Origin: Congeria kusceri
Lineage: Eukaryota > Mollusca > Bivalvia > Myida > Dreissenidae
Length of the DNA: 64,000 nt
Assembly: GCA_027627225.1 (NCBI GenBank)
Contig: CM051025.1
Span: forward strand, 56,731,681 to 56,795,680
Direction of reading: 5' to 3'
In this document: piece after piece, positions 1-12,100 of the stretch
Numbering within the stretch: the first letter of the stretch is position 1
Layout of the letters: every line of letters starts with the position of its first letter
The notes under the pieces: generated by a model
Told to the model about the DNA's origin: nothing
Database searches by the model: none
What the model saw: only the letters and a program-made list of their open reading frames with translations
Translations under genes and position numbers: made by a program

Positions 1-493
1 GAGCACTTGAATTATTTATTCGACTAGACTAAGTTCAAGAAATGTTAACTCGACGACAAAGCTGTTGTTTAATTCAAATCCGTCAAGAGAAGACGCGGCC
101 AGAAAACGATTCCTTGGCGAATTGATTTTCTTGCTATGAAATATTATAAAGTAGTATGGTATAACAGAAAATAACATAAATGTCATTACTAAAACATGTC
201 ATACGTAATATATAGATACATACCAGTGTTTAAGGTCAACTTTGTGTCGTAATAAGGACCCATTTGCCAAGTTTGGGGTATACATCTTCAACTGAGAGGA
301 TGCATTATAATATAAATGAGGGGGGGGGGTCGTGAACTATTAATTGATGAAAACAATCTTGGTGAAATATTTCTTTAAATTTCTAATGATTTTGCAAGTT
401 CGCCATACGATATGGGATTCTTCTATAATCGATCTGCCACCATTTCCAACAATGACAGAACATGAGACGCCGGTAGAATTAATTCGTGCATAC

Positions 494-3400
494 ACGTGTT
501 CCTTGATCCAGTCTTCTGTGCACGAGTCCTGGTCCCTTTCCGTGGAGGGAACCTGTCGCCAGAATTCGTCGCAGCAGACCTTGTAATTGGTGAGGGAATC
601 ACGGCAACAGTAGTTCTCGCAGAGTTCCGAGGCGTGGTACTTTCCGGATATGTCCGTGTAACTGGTGCAACACTGATAACCATGGCAACCGTCCAAGGTT
701 ACTGGAAAAGAAAATAATGTTGAAAGCAAATAATGTTGAAAGCAACAATAGTTCTCGGACAGCCTCGCCGTGTCCATGTAACCAGAGCACGACGTGTTTC
801 TGGAAACGCCGATGTTGAAATTGCAATAACATTAGTGCTTTGTATGTGCTTAAAAAGTTCGAGTACTGATCAGAGGAGACAACTGCACGGATAAGATCAT
901 CAACTAAAATGAACTAAACATATACTCCACAGTTAATGATCATATGATTTGCAGGCGTTGATAAACATATTACAGGATTATGGGATGAATGTTGCGGAAA
1001 GATCAGAAAATACCAACCTACAAAACAAACCTCTTCTTTTCGGCGTAGCTGTTTAACCCAACTTTTGACCTTTCTCAACATCCAATCAAATGTTATGAAA
1101 ATTTACCGCCATTAATCCCGAATGAATACCCAGCTAATACAATAACGTTGTATTAACGTTGTTTTCACGTTACGGCTAACGTTGTGATAACGTTAAATTA
1201 CAACGTACGTACGAGTATAACGTAAAAAGGTAGACTCCGATAACGCTGTGACAACGTTATGAAATAACGTTATAAAATAACCAAAATACAACATTTATAC
1301 AACCAAACTACATTTGTTATAAATAAGTAATACACAACAATATTTTTCTTTTTATTTTATGATGACATAAAACATATACATTGAGATCCAACATATGCAG
1401 TATTAAACAATGAATTCATCCATAAAAAACTTCGATTTTCACTATGTTCGACTGTTTTTTTTCTTGGTTATTCCCTTCCTTTGTGTACGCGCGCGCGAAA
1501 GTGAAGTAGCCGCATTATCGTATTCAGGAACTAATCTTTGATTTGTTGGCACGTGTATTTTTGCAAATTTTAGCATAATAGCATAATAACTTATCAGTAT
1601 ACACAAACATATTGTATGCGAAATATATATATCATAATTTCGTGTTTCATCTAGTACACGGCTGTTTGATACTGTAAAAATCGAAACTTAAAACTAGCTT
1701 TGCATCTTTATCAAAACAGAAATATATCAACTATTGAACTTTGAAAACAAAATACTGTTTTCAGTTGTGACGGTCCAGAACGAGTCCGTTTATAAACATT
1801 TGTTTCCAAACCTTTTAAATTAAACATTAACATTAATAAAACGATAAGTAAACATGTAAATCCAAAGTTCAATAACCCCCAAACCTCAAGAATGTCGAGT
1901 ACAAAGAAAGATGCCATGTTTTTGATGGATTAATTTCATTATTGTTATAAACCTGTATTTTTCTTTTAATATGTAGGGTTTCTTAATAAAATAGTTGATC
2001 ACTTTAGACAGCATGTCATTGTGTTTATATTTTCTTTTCTTGAAAAATAGATTAATAATAAAGCAAACTGCATAAATGAAAAGATTTATGATCACCATTT
2101 AAACTGCTATGTTATGCTATTGGAAAATATCCAAATAGTCTGTGATTGTGAAGAATGTAGTTAAATATGTATAAAGGCTAATTTTTAAATAGGGACACAT
2201 TGTCCTAAAATTATCACCCAAATTCACAGATTGACAATGACACTTCGATTAATAACTACATATTATTTATCATAACTGTCAACATACTTTAGCTAATGTG
2301 GTCAGAACACATTCCAGTGTTCTTTAAACGTTTGCCACTCAGTAGATGGAGGTTGACACTGACAGCCATGCAAGCCTTTTTCTTCCAACAATTCACGATT
2401 TGTTTTACACTTGTAGTTATTGTATCCTACCACTAAATGATATTATAGAAGGAAACTCTACCTGTCAGATAAACTTTTGCTTTATCCGACAGGCAAGGTT
2501 TATCTGACACCCTCATGTATATACTTTTGACGGACTACTTTTTCCAGGAATGTCAGTGACGTCATAAACAAGTAATTTTAAAGGTTACGAAATGGTGCGA
2601 TATTTAACTGTTCATCTATTGGTGGAAATAAGACACTAAACATTAAATAACTACATTTTATTATATACCTTACAATAAATACTACATTACAATAAATTAA
2701 ATAGTAACACATTTGTAGAGGAAAAAGAATCAATAACAGTTAGCTATCGACACAATACAGGTAGTTTCGGTTTAAAATAACTCGCCAAAATTCGCGTGCG
2801 CGCGTAATGACGAAATCAAATGTTTTACGTCATTCAGTTGAGTTTTAAGTTTACACAGTGTTGGAATTTAAAAAGAGAAATCAGATTACAATCTTTAGAT
2901 CTAGTGTTTCTGTGTTTTTTGGATGGATTATGATAATAAGATTTATATCAAAAAGTGTATTCATGGAAAATATGGCTCGAATGGAACCGGTAAGATTAAT
3001 TCCATTTCAAATTTCTATAAGTCGAGTGTATTCCGAGCTGGATTGTTGTGGGTGGAGAACAGATTTGCCATCATAAGGTGTTAGATCTAGTAATTTGGAT
3101 GCAGTCTTCGATTAGTTTACTTTTGAAAGGAAATTTACATAAAGGGTTATTTCTTGGATGAATAAACCGTTTCTGTGTTGGTTGATCAAAGAAGGTTTAT
3201 CCACAAAGAATTACCCGCTTACACCAAATGTTTTAAAAGGAATAGAAGGATTATGTTTGCACCTTTATCGATCATGCCATGTGCGGATTAACAACTCACT
3301 ATGGAAGCTAGAACCTCTGTAAAACTGGACTACACGACGTTTTTATCAATGAAATAATCGGGTGAGTAGCGTGTATTTCATTTTTAATTTTATGCTGTGT

Positions 3401-4422
3401 CATTCTGGAATAATTGACTCACATGAGTTGTGTGTATATTTTGAAAGATAATAGAAATGGTATATAGTAAACATCTTGATTAAGATAAATCCTGCATATA
3501 CACTTTTGGAAAGTTAAAATTGCCAGCCATTTTGGTCTTTTGTTGTTGAACAGTTTGGTCGAAACACGGACTTGCATTGAATAAAACCTTCTTTTATCTA
3601 CTGTAGTGTGTAGCATTTGGCATGGTGAACATATTTTAAACGAAGCATATGGCGATATTTTATCTTGTTACACTGCGTTTTGCATTGAATTGTTTCGGAC
3701 TATTTCGAGTGGCGGAAACATCGTGAATATATTCCATATTACTACGCAAGGTTAGATTCAGTAAATTTAATGCGTGTTTTGAGTATTGTTTTAAATAATT
3801 AAACGTTAATAGTGTGTTTGTTACACATAAAATAAATAAATAAAAATATGGTAGGATAAATATAATATTAGGTTAGTGTCTTTGTGTACTTGAATTTATC
3901 CGACAAGTTAAAGAAAGGTTTACAGGGCGAGGCTTGCCGAGCCGTGAAAGCCTTTCGGAGACGAGTCGGATAAATTCAAGTACATAAATATTCTCTATAT
4001 ATCTGGTATTCTGAATGATTGACCCGTATTTCTCTCTATTTGAACGATTATGGCCGCCAATTATAGGACGATAATAAGCTATTTTGTTGAATTTATCTGA
4101 AATCGGTAACTGTTGTTATTGTACACAGAGGATGGGAAAGTTACCTCCAAGATGGCCGCCGCGCACGCTCGCTAAGCGTGAAAACGGTATATTGTGATAC
4201 ACAGTGTACCTTGTGTACTACTTGCGGGATCATAAAACGACATCTTGTTTCTCAGTTAAGTGCGCAGTTAAATCTCGACAACTAGACAATTTTACTGACA
4301 AGTCCACTGACTGTAACTGAAATCTACATTGAGAACATTCACATATAATGCAGACGTATTTACTCACCCAAAATCACAAGAAAGCACGCGATAAATACTG
4401 GCAATGTTCGCATGGCTGCCAT
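494..4422 (-). CDS. Gene A: Shisa/CYYR-like small membrane protein, 5' part (partial at window edge)
   Basis: Two coding exons are visible on minus. Exon 1 (4,368-4,422, 55 nt) encodes the signal peptide MAAMRTLPVFIACFLVIL and ends at a GTGAGT donor. Exon 2 (494-701, 208 nt) starts after a TTTTCCAG acceptor and encodes a Cys-rich ectodomain with GCHGYQCCTSYTD, ELCENYCC, YKVCC and DQDSC; its donor is GTATGC. The intron is phase 1 and exon 2 ends in phase 2, as in genes B and C. The transmembrane and tail exons should lie left of position 1: in gene B the next exon is about 0.9 kb further on. By cysteine pattern and size this is Shisa- or CYYR1-like (single-pass membrane proteins with an N-terminal Cys-rich domain), but the similarity is loose and the function is not known. 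The roughly 3.7-kb intron carries an inserted 1.6-kb block absent from gene B. Frames are intact. The short start is chosen because both other genes begin the same way. Confidence 0.72.
1141..1285. repeat. AACGTT-rich cluster (unit A)
   Basis: About ten AACGTT, AACGTTA or ACGTTA motifs, many of them the palindrome AACGTT, fall within about 145 bp, along with ACGTACGT. The matching cluster in unit B is at about 17,075-17,215. No coding frame is seen. It could be a degenerate short-unit repeat or part of a transposon end. Confidence 0.45.
2428..4000. mobile_element. 1.6-kb insertion specific to unit A, with terminal hairpin
   Basis: Unit B runs directly from ...GTAGTTATT to ATATCTGGTATT, whereas unit A has about 1.57 kb between the same two sequences. 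The block carries repeated TTATCYGACA motifs near its left end (about 2,465-2,510) and a strong hairpin near its right end. It has no convincing long frame. It is either a non-autonomous insertion in unit A or a deletion from unit B; an insertion is more likely because the repeat-like motifs sit at the block ends. Confidence 0.55.
3886..3983. repeat. Long near-perfect palindrome
   Basis: GTACTTGAATTTATCCGAC at 3,886-3,904 is exactly complementary to GTCGGATAAATTCAAGTAC at 3,965-3,983. An inner pair, AAAGGTTTACAGGGC and GCCGTGAAAGCCTTT, extends the stem with a few mismatches around a GAGGCTTGCC centre. It is a 98-bp hairpin at the edge of the unit A-specific insertion. Confidence 0.8.
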
Positions 4423-6575
4423 TTGCACGATTTCGTCTTGCCTTTGTGGCTGTTTCAAATAACCTATCCGTTTTCTGAAAACCCAATCTAAAAATAGACA
4501 CAGTATTGGTCTGGGAAGTTTAACTCTTCCCATTGATTTAAAATTATAAGGGAAATTACTCTGTAAAGCTTAGTCAGTTATATCAAAACATGCAATCACT
4601 CTTTTTCAAATATGAGCAAAATATATATTGCCGAAGTGGTTCTAATGACAGGAAAAATGATTTCTTTTTCCTATACATACACTTATTATAAATATCAGGT
4701 TAAGAAGTATGACGAAGAATCAGTAATCTATATACAACGGTAATAATACATGACTGGCGTCGCCGTGTTGATTTTGTAACTTCTTTTCTACGAACCCGCA
4801 AGGCGAGTAAAACATTTTTACACAATCGACGATTGCGATACATCCCACTTAAACACAACAGCCATGTAATATTCCATTGAGTATGTACCTCTTTACGATC
4901 AAAATCAATGATACAAGAAGGGTTCAAAACAATGCTACATAAATGATACGCAACAAATGATCACATTTTATAAAGTCTAATAGCATGATAGAAATACCAA
5001 TGGAACGCATATCAATGCATGTCATCACGAAGTCAGCATAATCTACAGGGACATCAACGGCGTCATTCCATTGAAATTAAAGGATGAAAATGGTTTCGGG
5101 TCACGAATAATTGTGGAGATTTATGAATGTTGAAAATCGATCTAATAAAATGCATATTCATTTTGTTCAAACTAATATATTTGGTAATTGCAAAGGCATT
5201 TTTATATTTTTATACATAATATTATGTAGTCTACACACATAGGCGTTTCTATATAGACATTCGCTTAATAAGCTGTAACTTTTTTTTTTAAGCCCAGATT
5301 TCTCCAAACTTTTCAAGAACACAAAAAATATATAAGACGTATTTAATTTCCTTTATCTAAAATTTCGTTTTTTCATACAAAAATGAAGCATAATATCAAT
5401 ACAAAAAATCGCAAAAATGAGAAAAATAAATAAAATAAATTTCACTGTTAGAAATTAAAAGAAAATATTTTTGTTATTTTCCTTTTACTTTGATTAAAAA
5501 TCGCTTAACATAATGATTTAATAAATTTAATCTAAATAAAGAGAAAATTTATCTTATAATAATTACTACATACCTGGAACGTGGAATTCGGCCTTTTACC
5601 AGTGGCGCGCGCGTCCTGTATGCTGCACCGTAGCCCTTTCCAGGTTTTGCCACTATCATTTTAAACTCCTCCCTAGCTATTGTTAACGGATTAATTTATA
5701 TTCATCAAATATCATAATGAGATTAAAGTTTTATAGTTCGACCAGCTTAATTTGGCCGGTCACGAATTCGAATCCCACCATATGCTTCAGTTTTACTTTT
5801 CAATGTACCAGCTCTATCTGTTCTAAATATGATATTTTTCAATCGCACAAAAAGTTGTCGGAAGATGTTTTCTTTTCAAATTTATGTTAGTATAATTAAT
5901 AGCGTAAGGATAAAACCCATGCTAAAAACAACATTTACTGGATTAAAACAAAACTATCAACACTCTTATCAAAGTTCTAAAATACAGAAAAGGATTTCAG
6001 CTGATTAATGGAAAGGTAAAGTTTATACACATAACATGAAATTTTCATGTAAATATTGACAGGAATGTTCCGACGGTGATTCAAACTAAGGGCAGCAAAA
6101 TTACATTGCCAGTATTAAAAACCCGACACTTCACCAGTTGCGCCACGAATGCATCGAAAGCACAATGTCGAAAATATAGATATTGAATGTTTATTGGGAC
6201 CCCTCAATTGCGGTTGTGTATGGGTTTTTTTACAGAACAGAACTGTTCTGTTATTCATTGTGGGATGATGTTAATGCATTAAATAATTGGTGTTAAATGT
6301 GATTTTTTGTTGGAGTGTCGTTGTTCAACGCTTTGATTATGATCGGCATCAAATTTCTACAAATTTAAAAGATCCGATGTGTCATTTTTGAGAAAAACGG
6401 TCTAGTTCGAAGTGCCTAAGGGTGTATTGTTTTCAGGGCATGTATCAGTCGAGTGGCTAGCTTATTGAGGTATCAAACGAGAGACGGATCAATAACGTAT
6501 ATCAATTAATTGTATGCGTTCCAGTGATTAATAGGTAAATATCAGTGACATTCAATTGGTAATTCACTGTTTTTA
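4423..6575. other. Upstream region of gene A, no gene seen
   Basis: This is AT-rich sequence, duplicated in unit B at about 19,308-21,205. It holds a tRNA-like patch near 5,735-5,790 (GGTCACGAATTCGAATCCCAC, which resembles a polymerase III box B). Any gene A promoter would lie here, but I see no clear TATA box at a sensible distance from the start codon. Confidence 0.5.
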
Positions 6576-7803
6576 ATGGAGTAGATAGTAACATATCCTG
6601 TACATATAAATGGAGTAGATAATACTATATCATGTACATGTAAATAGAGTAGATAGTACCATATCATGTACATGTAAATAGAGTATATAGTACTATATCA
6701 TGTACATTTAAATAGAGTAGATAGTACCATATCATGTACACGTAAATAGAGTAGATAGTACCATTTCATGCACATGTAAATAGAGTAGATAGTACCATAT
6801 CATGTACAGGTAAATAGTGTAGATAGTACCATATCATGTACACTTAATTAGAGTAGATAGTACCATATCATGTACATGTAAATAGAGTAGATAGTACCAT
6901 ATCATGTACAGGTAAATAGTGCAGATAGTACCATATCACGTACATGTAAATAGAGTAGATAGTACCATATCATGTACAGGTAAATAGAGTAGATAGTACC
7001 ATATCATGTACACGTAATTAGAGTAGATAGTACCATATCATGTACACGTACAAAGTGTAGATAGTACCATATCATGTACACGTAATTAGAGTAGATAGTA
7101 CCATATCATGTACACGTAATTAGAATAGATAGTACCATATAATGTACACGTAAATATAGTAGATAGTACCCTATCATGTACACGTAATTAGAGTAGATAG
7201 TACCATATCATGTACACGTAAATAGAGTAGATAGTACCATATCATGTACATGTAAATAGAGTAGATAGTACCATATCATGTACACGTAATTAGAGTAGAT
7301 AGTACCATGTCATGTACATGTAAATAGAGTAGATAGTACCATATCATGTACAGGTAAATAGTGTAGATAGCACCATATCACGTACATGTAAATAGAGTAG
7401 TTAGTACCATATCATGTACAGGTAAATAGTGTAGATAGTACCATATCATGTACACGTAATAAGAGTAGATAGTACCATATCATGTACACGTAATTAGAAT
7501 AGATAGTACCATATCATGTACACGTAATTAGAGTAGATAGTACCATATCATGTACACGTAATTAGAATAGATAGTACAATATCATGTACACGTAATTAGA
7601 GTAGATAGTACCATATCATGTACACGTAAATAGAGTAGATAGTACCATATCATGTACATGTAATTATTGAGTAGATAGTACCATATCATGTACATGTAAA
7701 TAGTGTAGATAGTACCATATCATGTACATGTAAATAGAGTAGATAGTACCATATAATGTACACGTAATTAGAGTAGAATGAACCATATCATGTACATGTA
7801 AAT
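6576..7803. repeat. 34-bp satellite array, unit A (about 36 copies)
   Basis: The tandem unit is 34 bp, with core TAGAGTAGATAGTACCATAT followed by CATGTACACGTAAA. Variants at a few positions (TG, CG or GG after GTACA; AAAT or AATT) alternate along the array. Long open frames on minus are by-products of the repeat. The unit carries the palindrome CATGTACATG in many copies. Confidence 0.93.
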
Positions 7804-8307
7804 GTGCTTGGTGTTTTGTTTATCATAGTACTACAAACATGGGTTGATTCATTTCAACTAAACACGTGTTGTGTTTTTTTCTATTTAGCTTAAAATGAAT
7901 TCATTTTGGGTAGGCCAAAACACTCGTTAATTTATTGTTGCAACATATGTGTCTTTCTTTGAGACACTGTTTCTCATTTAATCAGTACCGTTTAAAAATT
8001 TAGTCTTGATGGATGCAAACTAAGTGCTCAATGGATAGCTATCAAGTCACTTACCATCCGTCGTTTGTTGTTCATCGTTGTCAACAATTACTTCAAACAA
8101 CTACCTTCCTTAAACCGCTTGAAGTATTGAATCTTTCCTTGGAAGACATGTAACTGGTTTGGTACGTTATCAAATTCTTTCAACATAATTATGATTTGTT
8201 TAAAGCAACGCACAACGCTCTTCAAAAGTCAACTTTAATTTAATAATTTAGAACGATGCAAAATAAAGTCATTACAGCTGTAACGTAGTACGGTGCAATA
8301 GTTGCAG

Positions 8308-8702
8308 TATTGCAATGAATGCCTTTGTTTTTCATGTACATCATATAGTATTGCAATGAATGCCTTTGTTGTTCATGTACATCATAAAGTATTACAATGA
8401 ATGCCTTTGGTGTTCATGTTCATCATATAGTATTGCAATAAATACCTTTGTTGTTCATGTTCATCTTATAGTATTACAATAAATGCCTTTGGTGGTCATG
8501 TAAATCATATTGTATTGCAATAAATGTATGTGTTGTTCGTGTACATCATATAGTATTGCAATAAATGCCTTTGTTGTTCATGTACATCATATGATATTTC
8601 AATGAATGCCTTTATTGTTCATCAACATCATATAGTATCGCAATGAATGCCTTTGTTGTTAATGTACATCATATAGTATTGCAATGAATGCCTTTGTTGT
8701 AT
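8308..8702. repeat. 41-bp satellite array, unit A (about 9-10 copies)
   Basis: The unit reads TATTGCAATGAATGCCTTTG then TTGTTCATGTACATCATATAG, 41 bp, in direct tandem with modest divergence. The same array in unit B has about 8-9 copies. No coding potential is seen. Confidence 0.9.
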
Positions 8703-9105
8703 AATATAATTTTGTTAGAATTTATTACGAACATTTTTCAAAAGGAAAGCGACACCATAAGTTGAAGACCACAGCGAACTCTAGATTGGTTATAGTCTGC
8801 GAAAAGTGCATTAAATAACATTAATCGTTTTGAATTTTCAAAAAATCATGGCAAACACTTAGTTAAGTAAATGTGTTTCAGTTCATTACTCTGTGCCAAA
8901 CATAACATACATACTTATATTAGAAGAGCATTTCAATAAAAGGAAACGAATCTAACATTTTGATTTAGTATTAAACAAGTGTTATTTTAGAACATTACAG
9001 ATGTTTTATCACATGATATTCATTTTTTGTGGCTTCCTTTATACAATGGCTATAAAGATGGCGATGATTTATAATTCTTATGAGTTCTCATCGTCGTGTA
9101 TTCCT

Positions 9106-12100
9106 TCATGCTCGCGCAACATTTTTGCCCTTAAGATGGACCACAACCATATTGGTTCCTGTAACAAAACAAAGGAAAATCCTACCTGGTCCATATCCAC
9201 AAAGCTCCTTAGTAAAAACTTATGTAAATTCCTTAAAATCAAAAAATTCCTTAAGTCTTTAGCTGGTTCATTAACAGTTTATTTTGTTTCCAATACTTGT
9301 ATTCTTCTAAAGAATCAAACGATGCTTCTTAATTTGCCAGATTTCAAATACAAAACATTTGTTTTTACAAGAAAAATTGTTTTTGAATTTTTCACTTAAG
9401 GAGGACTTAAGTTAAGATTTTCCTAAGGAGCTTTGTGGACATGACTCCAGAAGTCATATTTAAGTGAAAAATTCAAAAAAAAAAGTTCTGTGTGAAAATG
9501 TATATTTTATATTTAAAATATGGTAAAATAAGAAGCGTCTCTTGATTATTTCCGTTATTAACACCATTTAAGACAAAATTAAGTTTAAAGGAACCAGACA
9601 CAGACTTAAGGCAATGTATATGATTTTAAGAAATGTCCTTAAGTTTTCACTAAGGAGCTTTGTGGATATGGGCCCAGAAGTATTGCGACTAAGTATCATA
9701 CTCTTAGCACAAGCATGGCATTGATATTAAATGTTGTGTCGTTTAATGCGTTTGGTAAGGAATTAACAATATGCGGTGTGCGCAGACAAAGCTTATCACA
9801 TATTATTCAAGTTCAGCAACAGATAACCTCACACAGTTTTTAAGTATGTAATTCCTGAAAGTTTTATTGAATGAACTATTTTGTGTGCAAATGTTGTTAT
9901 ATCAATGCATATATATGAGTTTAAATTTATCGGAGTGTTACCTAAATGACTTCAAAATCGACTGCAGTAAAACATTGTTAATATTTGTTTAAATTGATAA
10001 TTGTTTGGAGTGATGGAGTGTACATATGTTACGCTCTCGTAAGAATGATTGTATGCAGGCGGACAATTATAGTTTTAACATAATAAAAGCGAATTAATCT
10101 TAAATAGCGATCGATGATGTATGTGTTTAAATACGTGATTAGGACGTAAAGTATGATGGCGTCCTTCTGCATACTAAAAATAAACCTCTCTCGAACAACT
10201 GAAAAAAATTCAAAAGAGAAAAAGGTTTGCGTTTTTTTTATATCTTATATCAACACATAGCTCTTACATGTTCACCAAAACGGCCAAATTTTTCCCCAAT
10301 TTTTTTTTTCTAGTTTCCAGAAAAATGTGTTAAATGTTAAACAGTTATCATATGCAGACGTATGAAATAGAAACTTCAGTTCCGGCCATATAAATAAGCC
10401 AATGGTTCTTTAAAACTCACTTGGCTGGCCCGGTTGGACGATAACCTTTTCTTTGGTGTCAGAACAGGCACAGCAACCGCAGCAACACAAGGTTAACACG
10501 AGCGAGTTTGTACGAACACTACGACGCTGGACATTATCGGTGCCCAACCGCAACGTACAATATGCAACTGTGTATGAATTATGTTTGCTCTTTTCGTAGC
10601 TGTGGTCAGTGCTTTAATTAATTTGTAACTCTAAATGAATTATGTTCTCTTTTTTCGTAGCTTTGGCCATTAATTTAATTAATGTTTGTGTTATCGGTTT
10701 CGACTGAATATACATTGTATTACGTGGGTACACAAAAACAAAACAACTAACAATTGTTAAAACATCACAACATTTTGTTGTAGTTGAAATTGTTACAAAA
10801 GTATCATAATCTGATTACGTTGTTCGATACATGTATCACTCTGGATAAAACTTGTTCATATATACGGTTTTTGTTCTTTCAATATGTTAATTTACTTGAC
10901 ATGATAAACTTAAAAGCTGGATAATACGAGTTGCGTCCCTTCGAATGTACTCATAATACGTCCCTTTGCATCTGCTTCGTATTGCATCCCTGGCATTAGC
11001 GGAGTGTTTGGTCGTACCCGGCATGCATGACGTTCATGGTATGCTGGGAAGACATGACCACACGAGTCTCTGGAAAATGATTTAAACATTTGAGGCGTGT
11101 AGTGGAAAAATCGGGTTGAATGCATGTGCGTAGAGTGCATGTGCGTAGAAACTTTCTGCCTACCTATGGAACGCCTACGTGTTCATGGTCGTAAAGAGGT
11201 TTAAACGTTTCAGTTTCTAAATTGCCTTCGCTGTGAATGCTGGGAGAGAACTCCTTCTATTATTCTATACACACCACACATCGGTTACGTTCCCTTTAGC
11301 GTTCTTCAGTGACCACAGCGACCAAGACACGGTAAGGAGACTCACCGGACCACCTCATTTCGAGGAGTTAAGAAAATGTCCGGTGGTGACTTCTGCGGTG
11401 GCCCGGTGGTGCAGAAATATTGTAAACAGTATGAATGACTTTCCAATTTTGCATTATTTTCTTATGTTAAGGGTGCTTTTTAAGATAAAAGAACACTCGT
11501 TCGTTAAATAATTACAGAAATAAAGGCTGTAAGATTTTTATAAGTTGAAGTCAATGGAAAAATATGTCTATGATGCTTTAAATATATGAAAATAATATTA
11601 ATATATTATCAAGTACACTTATAATAATAATAATAAAAGCATTTAATCTCCTATAAAATTATGTTGAGCAACCATAAAGTGCCTTAATATTTAGTCTTGA
11701 AAGACACAACTAAACACTCGTTCTGATAGAACTTCATAATCGTAATGAAATGGTCATTTTTCGGGGAAATGTGATCTAATTTAGGCAGTCATTAAGTTAC
11801 TTACATACGAATTCGTATGTAAATATTTATTTCATTTATGTCAAATTTTGGTATGAAAGTTCACAATATAATAAAATAACCCTAAAAATAAAATTCGCAA
11901 GATGTTACAATGAACAAATTGAACGTTCTAAGGCATGAGATCCAGATACGTTTTCATACTGTTTCATCATTTTGCACTAGGAAAGGTAGGTGAGTGTAAA
12001 ATATCGTCTTGTCTTTAAATGTGTCATTTCATACGAAAAAAATCAATTAAAAAATAAAACTTGATGGAGCATCTGAGGGACAAACTAAACAGACGTGTTA

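Larger units (their letters stand above)
3..10701. repeat. Segmental duplication, unit A
   Basis: This stretch matches 15,941-25,526 in the same orientation almost throughout, from GCACTTGAATTATTTATT to TTATCGGTTTC, with scattered substitutions and small indels. The two copies are therefore head to tail with a 15.94-kb offset. Main differences: unit A holds an extra block at about 2,428-4,000; it lacks a 0.5-kb block present in unit B; its 34-bp satellite is shorter; and it keeps a MITE near 9.2-9.7 kb that is mostly deleted in unit B. The left limit cannot be judged because the match starts at the window edge. Confidence 0.9.

Noticed and set aside
5735..5790. Possible tRNA gene (GGTCACGAATTCGAATCCCAC)
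   Set aside because: Only a box B-like stretch is present; no cloverleaf can be drawn.
6576..7803. CRISPR array
   Set aside because: Repeats are contiguous with no unique spacers, in a eukaryotic, intron-bearing context; it is a satellite.
9001..9399. 132-codon plus frame over the gene B tail exon
   Set aside because: It reads through the minus tail exon and a MITE, has no domain and no counterpart in unit B.
11233..11511. 92-codon plus frame in the spacer
   Set aside because: No recognisable domain, no splice signals of note, and it overlaps GC-rich inverted repeats.
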